From the NCBI GenBank assembly GCA_001942185.1, contig MKJV01000121.1, positions 1 to 45,989 of the forward strand: 45,989 nucleotides of DNA. The letters are read 5' to 3'. Under the pieces are notes generated by a model. That model was not told the origin of the DNA and ran no database searches. It worked only from the letters and a program-made list of their open reading frames with translations. The stretch is from Pseudonocardia sp. CNS-004. Lineage in GTDB: Bacteria > Actinomycetota > Actinomycetes > Mycobacteriales > Pseudonocardiaceae. Both the position numbers and the translations under genes were made by a program. Shown here in pieces: positions 1 to 9,161 of this stretch. Positions within the stretch are counted from its first letter, which is position 1, and the number at the start of each line of letters is the position of its first letter.

Positions 1-215
1 CAGGCGCAGCGGCAGCGGCTCGCCGCGACGCTCCGGCGGGCGACGCCCGGCGCGCCGAGGTCCGGATCGGCGGTGAGGGCGAACGCCCGGCCCGCGACGC
101 CGCGCCACGCCGTGCGCAGGCGCAGCGGCAGCGGCTCGCCGCGACGCTCCGGCGGGCGACGCCCGGCGCGCCGAGGTCCGGATCGGCGGTGAGGGCGAAC
201 GCCCGGCCCGCGACG
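1..215. repeat. 99-bp near-immediate tandem duplication
   Basis: Bases 1-99 and 117-215 are identical, giving a period of 116 bp with a 17-bp linker. The period is not a multiple of three, so it destroys the reading frame of the LysR gene that contains it. The identity of the copies and the second similar duplication at 10295-10494 make an assembly or read-joining artefact at least as likely as a biological duplication. Confidence 0.85.
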
Positions 216-916
216 ACGTGCACGAGCGCGGAGCGGTCGTCCGGCGCGTTGAGGGTGCCCGTGACCAGCCCGCGCTGCTCGAGCGTGTCGAGCAGGAGGT
301 CGTGCGCCGCCGGCCCGTGGGGGCGCGGGGCCGTGGCGAGCGCGAGCCCGCGCAGCGACCGCAGGGCGACCGGGCCCGCCGTCGCCGCGGCCGGGTGGCC
401 GGCGGGCAGGAGCAGGGCGGTGTCGAGCCGGTGGACGGGGCCGCTCTGCAGGCTGCCCAGGAGGGCGGGGTGCACGACCACGGCGAGGTCGAGCCGGCCC
501 GCCGCGAGCGCGTCGAGGAGCTCGGTGGAGGACGCCGTGACGATGTCGGGTGGGTCGCTGCACGCGGTGGCGATCGCGGCGACCGTCCGGATCGGGAGCT
601 GCGGCACGGTGCCGATCCGGACGGGGGTCGCGCCGTGTGCGCTCGCCGCGCGGCGCAGGTCCTGCGCGTCCTCCAACAGCGCCCGGGCCCGGGGGAGCAG
701 GTCGCGCCCCGCTGCGTTGAGCCGGGCGCCGCGGGAGCTGCGGTCGATCAGGACCACGCCGAGTGAGCGTTCCAGCCGCTGCAGTCCCTGCGACAGCGGG
801 GGCTGCGCCATCCCGAGCCTCGCCGCGGCGTGCCCGAAGTGCTCCTCCTCGGCGATCGCGACGAAGAACTCCAGGTGCCGGAGGAGATCCACGGGGCGGA
901 CCGTAGCAGCGGCCAT
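1..916 (-). CDS. LysR-family transcriptional regulator (3' end missing or scrambled)
   Basis: The product starts MAAATVRPVDLLRHLEFF and shows a typical N-terminal winged helix (FVAIAEEEHFGHAAARLG, then MAQPPLSQGLQRLERSLGV) followed by the periplasmic-binding-like effector domain (RIGTVPQLPIR, LAAGRLDLAVVVHPALLG). I chose the ATG at 914-916 because the HTH begins about 12 residues later, as usual in LysR proteins. The last part of the effector domain is disturbed: an EPLPLRLRTAWRG tail, typical of LysR C-termini, is present but out of frame, and the 99-bp duplication lies there. The gene runs off the window edge, so its stop is unseen. It is divergent from the beta-lactamase, the arrangement in which LysR proteins often control the neighbour. 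I infer, but cannot show, that it regulates bla. Confidence 0.82.
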   Translation of the reverse strand, partial: MAAATVRPVDLLRHLEFFVAIAEEEHFGHAAARLGMAQPPLSQGLQRLERSLGVVLIDRSSRGARLNAAGRDLLPRARALLEDAQDLRRAASAHGATPVRIGTVPQLPIRTVAAIATACSDPPDIVTASSTELLDALAAGRLDLAVVVHPALLGSLQSGPVHRLDTALLLPAGHPAAATAGPVALRSLRGLALATAPRPHGPAAHDLLLDTLEQRGLVTGTLNAPDDRSALVHVVAGRAFALTADPDLGAPGVARRSVAASRCRCACARRGAASRAGRSPSPPIRTSARRASPAGASRRAAAAAP

Positions 917-1002
917 AGCCGATCCATATCGCGGTCGGCGTGTCGGCATATTTGCGGTATCGGTGTGCGGTTGCTTGCCTGGCGCCCGTGATCGAGACGC
1001 GC
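917..1002. promoter_or_regulatory. Divergent lysR/bla intergenic control region
   Basis: These 86 bases lie between two divergent starts and are AT-richer than their surroundings, with ATAT-containing blocks near 925-955. LysR regulators classically bind such shared regions. I cannot identify a convincing T-N11-A dyad or sigma-70 hexamers, so only the location supports the call. Confidence 0.4.
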
Positions 1003-1906
1003 ATGATCGAGACGAAGCCGAGCCGCCGTTCCCTGCTGATGTCGGCGCTCCTGATCCCGCTGGCCGGATGCGGCGCGCCGGCGGCCGCGCCGACCGTTCC
1101 CGTCGCCCCACCCACTCCCACGCCTGCGCCGCGCACCGACCGCCTGCCCGAGCTGGAGCAGCGCTTCGACGCCCGGCTGGGCGTCTACGCGCTGGACACC
1201 GGCAGCGGCCGGGAGCTGGCCCACCGCGCCGACGAGCGGTTCGCGATGTGCTCGGTGTTCAAGGCGCTCGCCGCGGCGGCGGTGCTGCAGCGCACGCCGC
1301 CCGAGTACCTGGAGAAGCGCGTGCACTTCACCGAGGCGGACTTCGCCGAACCCTCGCCGGTCGCCGAGCGCCATCTCGCCGACGGCATGACGGTGGGGGA
1401 GCTCTGCGATGCCGCCGTCCGCTACAGCGACAACACCGCGGGCAACCTCCTGCTGGCCGACGTCGGTGGCCCGCCCGGGATCACCGCGTTCGCCCGGTCG
1501 CTCGGCGACGAGGTCACCCGGCTCGACCGCACCGAACCGGAGCTGAACACGGCGGTCCCCGGCGACGAGCGCGACACCACCACCCGCGGCGATCGCGGGG
1601 AGCTTCCGGGCGTTGGTGCTCGGCGACCACCTGGACCCGGCCGACCGGGCCCGGCTCACCGACTGGCTGGTCGGCAACACGACCGGCGACGAGCGCATCC
1701 GGGCCGGAATGCCCGCCGGCTGGCGGGTGGGGGACAAGACCGGAACGGGCGGCTACGGCACCGCGAACGACGTGGCGGTGGTGTGGCCGCCCGGGGCGGC
1801 GCCGATCGTCGTCGCGGTGCTGACCTCCCGCGCGACCGAGGACGCGACGCGCGACAACGCCCTGCTCGCCGAGGCGGCCGCGGTGGTCGCGCAGGAGCTC
1901 GGGTGA
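1003..1906 (+). CDS. bla: Class A beta-lactamase, exported lipoprotein (one frameshift)
   Basis: This is a serine beta-lactamase that hydrolyses beta-lactams outside the membrane. From the ATG at 1003 the N-terminus SRRSLLMSALLIPLAGC combines a Tat-like twin arginine, a hydrophobic stretch and a lipobox (LAGC), so the enzyme is probably lipid-anchored. The family motifs are all present: SVFK (catalytic Ser70-xx-Lys73), SDN, the omega-loop Glu166 in TEPELN, and KTG in DKTGTGG. Between the omega loop and KTG the frame breaks near 1579-1586; adding one C in the CACCACCCGCGG run restores TTPAAIAGSFRALVLGD and joins the two parts. The restored length of about 300 residues is normal. The ExxLN element separates it from D,D-peptidases. 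It is divergent from a LysR gene. Confidence 0.9.
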
Positions 1907-1919
1907 ACCGGCCCCCGAG

Positions 1920-2006
1920 TCAGTGCCTCTCGCGCTCGCAGAGCGACACGAGCATGAAGACGATGGTGCACACGGCGATGAAGCCGATGAGATCGAGCCA
2001 GGTCAT
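1920..2006 (-). CDS. Possible 28-aa single-span membrane peptide
   Basis: A 28-codon frame reads MTWLDLIGFIAVCTIVFMLV and ends SLCERERH. It is one hydrophobic transmembrane helix with a charged C-terminal tail, the build of many actinobacterial small membrane peptides such as KdpF-like subunits, but I do not recognise the family. An in-frame GTG lies three codons upstream; neither start has a strong ribosome binding site. It sits between the bla stop and the PAP2 gene and shares the strand of PAP2. The opposite strand carries no plausible gene here. Confidence 0.4.
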   Translation of the reverse strand: MTWLDLIGFIAVCTIVFMLVSLCERERH

Positions 2007-2088
2007 GAGGAGCACATCCCGCGGCCGCTGATCGGTTCGGAGCACCGCGGTGCACGGGCGGCTCCGCGCGGCCATGATGTGAAATCGC

Positions 2089-2730
2089 TCACCGGCCGCG
2101 GTTGGTTACGGCGCCGGGGGCGGCCTGCGCCGTGCGGGCCCGCCACCAGCTCCACGCGGTGACGCAGATCGCGAGCCAGGCGCCACCCACGAGCCACCCG
2201 GCGAGCACGTCGCTGAACCAGTGGACGCCCAGGTAGACGCGGGTGAGTCCGACCGCGCCCACCCAGAGCGCCGCGGCGGCCAGCAGCCTGGCCCTGGCGA
2301 CGGGTGGGCGTGCCGGCCAGGCCAGCACCACGAGCGTGCCGATCACGACGATCGCCGTGGTGGCGTGCCCGGACGGCAGCGACTCGCTCACCGCGTGCAC
2401 CAGCCGCCCGTCCTCCGGGGGCCGGGGGCGGTCCAGCAGCTCCTTCAGGCCCCGGAAGGCGAGCTGGGCGCCCGTCATCGCGCCGACGACGAACACGGCG
2501 TCGGCGCGCCGGTGGGCGAGCCAGAGCCGGACGCCGGTGACGAGGGCGACCACCGCCATCGCGAGCGTGCTACCCAGGTGGGTGACGACGACGGCGGCCG
2601 CCGTGAGCAGGTCGGTGCGGGACTCGGTCCAGCCGACGAGCAGCGGGGCGTCCAGCTCGGCCGGGCCGACGCCGGTGTCTGCGGCCCACAGCCCGGCGAG
2701 CGCGGTGAGCCCGAGGACGACGGCGACCAC
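2089..2730 (-). CDS. PAP2-superfamily membrane phosphatase
   Basis: The product is a multi-span type 2 phosphatidic acid phosphatase-like protein. The three signature blocks are visible in order: KELLDRPRP (K-x6-RP form), PSGHA, and TRVYLGVHWFSD (SR-x5-H-x3-D form, with Thr in the first position). Hydrophobic segments surround the motifs, which places the active site at the membrane face. Substrates in the family include lipid phosphates such as undecaprenyl pyrophosphate; which one applies here is unknown. The GTG at 2728-2730 is the only start codon in this frame after the pgi stop. A Gly/Pro/Arg-rich in-frame stretch upstream lacks a start, so a longer protein would require an indel. It follows pgi on the same strand. 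Confidence 0.85.
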   Translation of the reverse strand: MVAVVLGLTALAGLWAADTGVGPAELDAPLLVGWTESRTDLLTAAAVVVTHLGSTLAMAVVALVTGVRLWLAHRRADAVFVVGAMTGAQLAFRGLKELLDRPRPPEDGRLVHAVSESLPSGHATTAIVVIGTLVVLAWPARPPVARARLLAAAALWVGAVGLTRVYLGVHWFSDVLAGWLVGGAWLAICVTAWSWWRARTAQAAPGAVTNRGR

Positions 2731-2829
2731 GGCCCCGAGGCCCGGAGCGGGACGCGGGCGCGAGCGGTCCTCGTAGCCCCGCGGGCCGGTCGTCGGTGTG
2801 CCTCGGTCGAACCATCCCGTCCCCGTGCG

Positions 2830-4496
2830 TCAGGCGGGGCGCCCCCGCATCTCCCGGTACCGGCGCACCAGCGCCGCCGTGGAGGCGTCGAGCCCGGTGG
2901 TGTCGGCCTTCTCGGCGGCCAGCACCGGCGCGAGCTGCTTGGCGAGCACCTTGCCCAGCTCCACACCCCACTGATCGAACGAGTCGATGCCCCAGATCGT
3001 GCCCTCGACGAATGTGACGTGCTCGTAGAAGGCGATGAGCTGGCCGAGGGTGGAGGGGGTCAGCTTCGCCGCGAGGATCGTGGAGGAGGGCCGGTTGCCC
3101 GGCATCACCTTGTGCGGCACGACGTCGGCCGGCGTGCCCTCGGCGGCGATCTCCTCGGCGGTCTTGCCGAACGCGAGTGCCTGGCTCTGGGCGAACAGGT
3201 TCGACATGAACAGGTCGTGCATGTCGCCGTCCGTGCCGTCCACGTCGATCTCGTGGTTGGGCTCGGCGAACCCGATGAAGTCGGCGGGCACGAGCCGGGT
3301 GCCTGGTGCAGGAGCTGGTAGAAGGCGTGCTGGCCGTTGGTGCCCGGTTCGCCCCAGAAGATCTCCCCGGTGACGGTGGCGACCGGGGTTCCGTCGCCGC
3401 CGACGGACTTGCCGTTGCTCTCCATCGTGAGCTGCTGCAGGTAGGCCGGGAGGCGATGCAGGTACTGGCTGTAGGGCAGCACTGCGTGGGTCTCGGCGCC
3501 GAAGAAGTTGACGTACCAGACGTTCAGCAGGCCCTGGATCGCCGGCAGGTTCTCCTCGAGCGGGGCCGTGCGGAAGTGCGAGTCCATGGCGTACATGCCG
3601 GCGAGGAACTCGGCGAACTGCTCCTTGCCGATCGCGACCATGAGCGAGAGCCCGATCGCGGAGTCGACGGAGTAGCGCCCGCCGACCCAGTCCCAGAAGC
3701 CGAACATGTTGGCCTCGTCGATGCCGAACGCGCCGACCTCCGACGCGTTCGTCGACACGGCCACGAAGTGCTTGGCCACGGCCGACTCGTCGCCGCCGAG
3801 CCCGTCGACCAGCCAGCGGCGCGCCACCTTGGCGTTGGTCAGCGTCTCCAGCGTCGTGAAGGTCTTCGACGAGACGATGAACAGGGTGGTGGCCGGGTCG
3901 AGGTCGCGGGTGGCCTCGGCGATGTCGGTGGGGTCGATGTTGGAGACGAACCGCATCGTGAACGAGCGGTCGGCGTAGGCGCGCAGCGCCTCGTAGGCCA
4001 TCACCGGGCCGAGATCCGACCCGCCGATCCCGATGTTGACGACGGCGCGGATCCGCTCGCCGGTGTGCCCGGTCCACGCCCCGGACCGGACGGCGTCGGT
4101 GAACTCGCCCATCCGCCCGAGTACGGCATGCACGTCGGTGGGCACGTCCTGGCCGTCGACGGCCAGCGCCGTGGCCCGCGGGGCGCGCAGCGCCGTGTGC
4201 AGGACCGCGCGGTCCTCGCTGGTGTTGATGTGCGCACCGGCGAACATCGCCTCGGTGCGCTCGGGCAGCCCGGCGGCGCGGGCGAGCGCCGTGAGCAGCG
4301 GCAGCGTGTCCCGGGTGATGCGGTGCTTGGAGTAGTCGAGGACGAGGTCGGCCCCGGTGGCGGTGAGGGCGTCGGCGCGGTCGGGGTCGTCGGCGAACAG
4401 CTGCCGCAGGGTCTCGCCGGAGACGGCGGCGTGGTGGTCGGCGACGGCCGTCCACTCGGGGGTCCTGGTGATGTCGGTCGTGGACACGGGGGCCAT
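2830..4496 (-). CDS. pgi: Glucose-6-phosphate isomerase (one frameshift)
   Basis: The enzyme interconverts glucose 6-phosphate and fructose 6-phosphate in the cytosol. The protein starts MAPVSTTDITRTPEW and carries the PGI signatures: NIGIGGSDLGPVMAYEA in the first SIS domain, GGRYSVDSAIGLS, and the C-terminal SFDQWGVELGK. After HQAP near 3303 the frame shifts; one extra G in the CAGGCACC run restores HQGTRLVPADFIGF, and the C-terminal portion ends REMRGRPA. The restored length of about 555 residues is normal for the family. The glucokinase gene lies directly upstream on the same strand, so the two probably act together to feed glucose into glycolysis. Confidence 0.95.
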
Positions 4497-4541
4497 AGTG
4501 CCGCTTGCTCAGGAAGCGGCGGCGGTCGGGACGGGCGGGTG

Positions 4542-5302
4542 TCACCCGTTCGCTCCCAGAGCGCGATCCCGCCGAGCAGCCCGGAGATGTTCGGCACGAT
4601 CGTCCGGTTCGGGCCGATCGTGTCGGGGTCGAGCTTCTTGGCGTTGCCGCCGCCGATGTAGAGGTGGTCGGGCAGCACCATCGCCTCGAACGCGTCCAGC
4701 GCCTCGAGCACACGCTTCCGCCACGCCTCCTTGCCGATCTTGTGACGTTCGTTGTCGCCGCAGGCGACCTCGATGGACGTGCCGCCGAAGGTGCCGTGCG
4801 AGAGCTCCATGTGCGGCAGCAGCCTCCCGTCGAAGAACACCGCGCACCCGATGCCGGTGCCAGGGTGATCACCAGCTCCATCCCGCGGCCGGAGATCACG
4901 GCACAGCCCTGGACGTCGGCGTCGTTGGCCACCCGGGTGGGCCTGGCGAACCGCCCGGCGAGCGCGGTCTCCAGCTCGAAGCCGGTCCACATGGCGACCA
5001 GCTCCGGGTCCGGCGGCAGCCCCGGCCCGCGCCGGGAGAACGCGGGCACCTCCCGGACCGGCCGCCCGGATGGCGCCGGGGAACCCGACGGACACGCGGT
5101 CGTGGTCCGGCTGGGTCGCCACGAGCGCGGTGAGCTCCTCCAGCAGGACCGGAGGGGTGCACGGGTAGGGCGTCTCGCGGCGGGTGCGCTCCGAGGCCAT
5201 CTCGCCGTCGGGTGTCAACACGATCGCCTTGAGCCCGGACCCGCCGATGTCGATCGCCAGCGTGCGCGGTCCGTCGATGCGTGCGTTCTCGTCGTGCTCC
5301 AC
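4542..5302 (-). CDS. ppgK: ROK-family glucokinase, probably polyphosphate-dependent (frameshifts, 3' end uncertain)
   Basis: This kinase phosphorylates glucose. The N-terminus holds a ROK phosphate-binding loop (LAIDIGGSGLKAIV), followed by FPGAIR, a conserved VANDADVQG block with the catalytic aspartate, GTGIGCAVFFDG (adenosine/phosphate site) and LYIGGGNAKKL. The overall pattern matches actinobacterial polyphosphate glucokinases, hence the symbol. Two indels break it: near 5075 (after FPGAIR) and near 4860, where one extra G restores TLGTGIG. The GTG at 5302 precedes the first motif by 14 residues. After GGIALWER no stop occurs in frame before pgi begins at 4496; the TGA ending at 4542 lies in a neighbouring frame, so a third indel is likely and the end is approximate. 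Confidence 0.85.
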
Positions 5303-5379
5303 GCCGGGGGACGGTAATCCGCCGGTCGTGGCGGCGCACCTCCCCACGGTCGCTCGGACTGTCGCGGGGGCGTCCTATT

Positions 5380-6671
5380 GTGGCGCGGGTGCGGTGGAGC
5401 GTGGACCGGGTGCTCGCCGTCGCGCCCGATCCCCCGTCCGCCGCCGCGGGACGCACGCAGGCGGCGGCCGCCAGGTGGGCCGACCTGGGCGCGTCCGACG
5501 CGGCCGTGTGGGGTGCCTGCCGGGGCAGCGGCGCACACCCCTACCTGACCTGCGTCGAGCCGGCCGAGCCCGCGTTCCGGTGCTCGTGCCCGAGCCGCAA
5601 GCTCCCCTGCAAGCACGCCCTCGGCCTGCTCTTCCTCTGGGCCGGCGGCGGGGTTCCGGCGGGCGAGGAGCCCGAGTGGGTCCGGGGGTGGCTCGCCGAG
5701 CGCGCGCAGCGGGCCCGCCGTCGTGCCGAGCGTCCGGAGGCGCCACGGGATCCGGACGCGCCGCGCGACGGGCCGATCAGCGCACCGAGCGGATCGCCGC
5801 GGGGGCCGCGGAGCTGCGGGAATGGCTGGCCGACCGGGTCCGCGGCGGCCTGGCGGGCGTGGACGTCGAGGAGCTCCACGGCGTCGCCGCCCGCATGGTC
5901 GACGCGCAGGCGCCCGGCCTGGCGAGCGGGCTGCGGCGCGCGGCGGGTCTGATCGGGCGGGGGCGCGACTGGCCGGGCCGCCTGCTCGCGGAGCTCGCGC
6001 TGCTGCACGTGCTCGCCGGGGCGGGCGCCCGGCTCCCTACGCTGCCCGACGACCTCGCCGCCACCGTCCGGTCGCGGCTGGGTTTTCCCACCGACACGGC
6101 CGGCGTGCTCGCCGGCGGGGAGCGGGTGGCCGACGAGTGGCTGGTCACGGCCGTCACGGACGAGGTCACCGAGCGCCTCACCACGCGGCGCACCTGGCTG
6201 CGCGGGCAGGCGACCGGCCGTCCGGCCCTCGTGCTGGCGTTCGCCCCGCCCGGCCAGCCGTTGCCCCGCCCGTTCCCCGCGGGCCACACCGTCCGCGGCA
6301 AGCTGGCGTTCTACCCCGGCGCCGCGCCGCTGCGGGCGCTGGCCGCCGACGTGGACGAGCCGGTCCGGGCGGGCCGGCCCGACGGCGACCCGGTGAACGC
6401 GGCGCTGCGCTCCGTCGCCCACGCGGTGGCCGCCGACCCGTGGCTGGAGCGCTGGCCCCTGCTCCTCGCCGACGTCGTCCCCGTGGTCGACGGCGCGGGC
6501 TGGGCGCTCGCCGACCGGGAGGGTGCGGCGCTGCCGCTGGCCGAGCGCGTGGACCCGTGGCCGCTGCTCGCGGTGTCGGCGGGTGCCCCCGTCACCGTCG
6601 CCTGCGAGTGGAGCACCGCTGGGCTGCGGCCGCTGACGTGCTGGGACGGCGACCGGGTGGTGCGACTGTGA
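5380..6671 (+). CDS. SWIM zinc-finger protein of a MoxR/VWA operon (one frameshift)
   Basis: The N-terminal quarter holds a SWIM zinc finger, CSCPSRKLPCKHALG, which fits the C-x-C-xn-C-x-H pattern known to bind zinc and mediate DNA or protein contacts. The rest is a helical, Arg/Ala-rich region followed by a beta-rich C-terminus (RGKLAFYPG, PVTVACEWSTAGLRPL). The frame breaks near 5778; the neighbouring frame continues QRTERIAAGAAELREWLADR to the stop at 6671. The start could be the GTG at 5380 or at 5389. The stop overlaps the GTG of the next gene by two bases, so translation is probably coupled. The order SWIM - DUF5691 - AAA+ - DUF5682 - VWA is a recurrent actinobacterial gene set, and the E. 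coli yehLMPQ genes look analogous (from memory). The biochemical role is unknown. Confidence 0.85.
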
Positions 6672-8070
6672 ACCCGTGGGACGAGCTGGTCAGCGCCGCC
6701 CTGCTCGGCACCCGGCGGCGGCGGGCCGATCCGGCCGGGCTGCCGGCCGCCGTGCGCCCATTGGTGTCCGGAGAGCCCGAGGAGGCGCTGCTGACGGCCG
6801 CCGCGGTGCTCGCCACCTACCGGCGCGCCGGGCACGTGCCGGCCCGGCCGGACGCGCGGCTTCCGGTGGCCGCGCGCGACGAGCGCCCGCTCGTCCCGGC
6901 CACGGCGCGGCGCCGGCTGCTGCGGATCCCCGCCGACCTGCTGGGCGAGTGGCTGCAGGCGGTGCACGCGAAGGGCATGCGGGTGCCGCCGGAGCACCTG
7001 CCCGCGCTGGCCGAGGCGCGCGCACCAGGCCTGCGCTGCGCCCGCCGCTCGCGGCCGTCGCGGCCCGGCCGGGAGCTGGCTGGGGGGAGCGCAACCCCGA
7101 GTGGTCGTTCCTCGTCGCGACGCGGGAGGACCGGGTCTGGGAGTACGGCGGCCCGCTGCAGCGCCGGGTGTGGCTCCGCCACGCGCTCGCCACCGATCCG
7201 GACGCCGCCCGCACCGCCCTGACGTCGACCTGGTCGCGCGAACCGGCGGGCGACCGCGCCGACTTCGTCGCCGTCCTCGGCGAGCACCTCCTCCCCGACG
7301 ACGAACCGTTCCTGGAGACGGCCCTGGACGACCGGGCGGGGCAGGTGCGGGAGACAGCAGCGCAGCTGCTGGCCCGGTTGCCCGGCTCGCGCCTCGCGCA
7401 GCGGATGCGGGAGCGGGCGGGCCGGTGCGTCCGGCCGGACGGCGAGCGATGGGTGGTCGGCCTGCCCGACCCGGCCGACGCCGCCCTGCTGCGCGACACG
7501 GGCGGCACCCGGCACCCCGGGGAGCTGCTGCGCCGGATCGTCGGCGCCACCCCGCTCGACCACTGGGCGCCCCACGGCACGCCCGAGCAGGTGCTCGCGC
7601 GTCCCGTCACCGGCTGCGACCCCGGCGTGCTGCGCGGCGGCTGGACCCTCGCCGCCGGGCGGCAGCGCGACGCCGCGTGGGGTGCCGCCGTGCTCACCGC
7701 GGCCGACGCCGCGAGCATCGACGGCACCGTCACCGAGATGGTGCGCCTGCTGCCCGCCGCGCTGCACCGGCCCGCCGTCGGGGTGCTCGCCGCGAAGCTC
7801 AGCCCCCAGGCGATGGCCTCCGCGGTCACGCTGCTGCCGCAGCCCTGGTCGCCGGAGCTGGGCACCGCCGTGCTCGACTGGCTCGCCGCCCATCCCGGCA
7901 ACCGGGGCCTCGGTGGTGCCGCCCGCGCCGCCGGCCGCACCGTCCCCACCGGCTGCCTGCGCCACCTGATCGCCACCGCGCCCCTCCCGGTCGGCGCGGC
8001 CCCCTGGTGGCGGGAGCTGGCCACCACCCTGACCTTCCGCCGCGAGATGCACAAGGAGCTGGACCGATGA
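6668..8070 (+). CDS. DUF5691-type protein (one frameshift)
   Basis: The protein begins VNPWDELVSAALLGTRRRR, a start typical of DUF5691 proteins that accompany SWIM and MoxR genes, and continues as an alpha-helical, HEAT-like solenoid (for example LQRRVWLRHALATDPDAART and EHLLPDDEPFLETALDDRA). No catalytic motif is visible. The frame breaks near 7025, between HLPALAEAR and the GWGERNPEWSF region. Start and stop both overlap neighbours: the GTG at 6668 overlaps the SWIM stop and its TGA at 8068-8070 overlaps the ATG of the AAA+ gene. The family assignment rests on sequence feel and the operon context. The function is unknown; a scaffold or substrate adaptor for the ATPase is my inference. Confidence 0.75.
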
Positions 8071-9161
8071 CCGACTCGATCGCGGCAGTACTGCGGCCGC
8101 ACGCCGAGCAGGACCACGCCGACGAGCTCGCCACGCTCGCCGCGGTGGACGACCGGCCGCGCCCGCCGTCGTGGCGGCTCTCGCCGTGGGCGGTGGTCAC
8201 CTACCTGCTCGGCGGCACGCTCCCGGACGGCACCGAGATCACGCCGAAGTACGTCGGCCCGCGGCGGCTCGTCGAGGTCGCCGTGGCCACCCTCGCCACC
8301 GACCGCGCGCTGCTGCTGCTCGGCGTGCCCGGAACCGCGAAGACGTGGGTGTCCGAGCACCTGGCGGCCGCGATCAGCGGCGACTCCACGCTGCTCGTGC
8401 AGGGCACCGCGGGCACCGCGGAGGAGGCCGTCCGCTACGGCTGGAACTACGCCCGCCTGATCGCGGAAGGCCCGAGCCCGGCCGCGCTCGTGGAGAGCCC
8501 GGTGCTGCGCGCCATGCGCGACGGCAAGATCGTCCGGCTCGAGGAGCTCACCCGCATCGCCGCCGACGTGCAGGACTCGCTGATCACGATCCTCTCCGAG
8601 AAGACGATGCCGGTGCCCGAGCTGGGCACCGAGGTGCAGGCCCGGCCCGGGTTCAACCTCATCGCCACCGCCAACAACCGCGACCGCGGCGTCAACGAGC
8701 TCTCCAGCGCGCTGCGCCGCCGGTTCAACACCGTCGTGCTGCCGCTGCCGGACACGGCCGACGCCGAGGTGGAGATCGTCGCCCGCCGGGTGGCGCAGCT
8801 GGGTGCCTCCCTCGAGCTGCCCTCGGACGTCGCCGCGCTCGCCGAGATCCGCCGCGTGGTCACGGTGTTCCGGGAGCTGCGCTCGGGACGCACCGAGGAC
8901 GGGCGCACCGCGGTCAGGTCGCCGTCGGGCACGCTGTCCACGGCCGAGGCCATCAGCGTGCTCACCGGCGGCCTCGCCCTCGCCGCCCACTTCGGCGACG
9001 GCGTGCTGCGGGCACCGGACGTGGCCGCGGGGATCCTCGGCGCCGTCGTCAAGGACCCGGTCGCCGACCGCGCCGTGTGGGTCGAGTACCTGGAGACGGT
9101 GGTGCGCGAGCGCGAGGGGTGGGCCGACTTCTACCGGGCGGGCCTGGAGGTCACCGGGTGA
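8067..9161 (+). CDS. MoxR-type AAA+ ATPase
   Basis: This 364-residue protein is intact. It has a Walker A loop GVPGTAKTW (about residue 93), a Walker B-like segment KIVRLEELTR in which the usual acidic pair appears as Glu-Glu, a sensor 1 block FNLIATANNRDRG and an arginine-finger region SSALRRRFN. Between Walker A and B it has the MoxR-typical insert TAEEAVRYGWNYARLI. MoxR ATPases are usually encoded beside VWA proteins and are thought to act as chaperones that remodel or metallate partner complexes. Here the partner VWA gene lies two genes downstream, with DUF5682 between. ATGA overlaps on both sides indicate translational coupling. The ATPase differs from RavA or magnesium chelatase subunits by its gene neighbours. 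Confidence 0.92.
   Translation: MTDSIAAVLRPHAEQDHADELATLAAVDDRPRPPSWRLSPWAVVTYLLGGTLPDGTEITPKYVGPRRLVEVAVATLATDRALLLLGVPGTAKTWVSEHLAAAISGDSTLLVQGTAGTAEEAVRYGWNYARLIAEGPSPAALVESPVLRAMRDGKIVRLEELTRIAADVQDSLITILSEKTMPVPELGTEVQARPGFNLIATANNRDRGVNELSSALRRRFNTVVLPLPDTADAEVEIVARRVAQLGASLELPSDVAALAEIRRVVTVFRELRSGRTEDGRTAVRSPSGTLSTAEAISVLTGGLALAAHFGDGVLRAPDVAAGILGAVVKDPVADRAVWVEYLETVVREREGWADFYRAGLEVTG

Noticed and set aside
189..1823. Long open frame on the plus strand across the LysR gene and bla
   Set aside because: Its protein is Arg/Ala/Pro-rich with no domain; the LysR and beta-lactamase frames explain the same DNA. GC-rich DNA gives many such shadows.
1003..1906. D-Ala-D-Ala carboxypeptidase instead of beta-lactamase
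   Set aside because: An omega-loop Glu (TEPELN) follows SDN at the right distance, which is specific to class A beta-lactamases.
5049..5302. Programmed frameshifting in the glucokinase, pgi and other genes
   Set aside because: There are too many events, with no slippery heptamers or shared structure; simple one-base sequence errors explain them.
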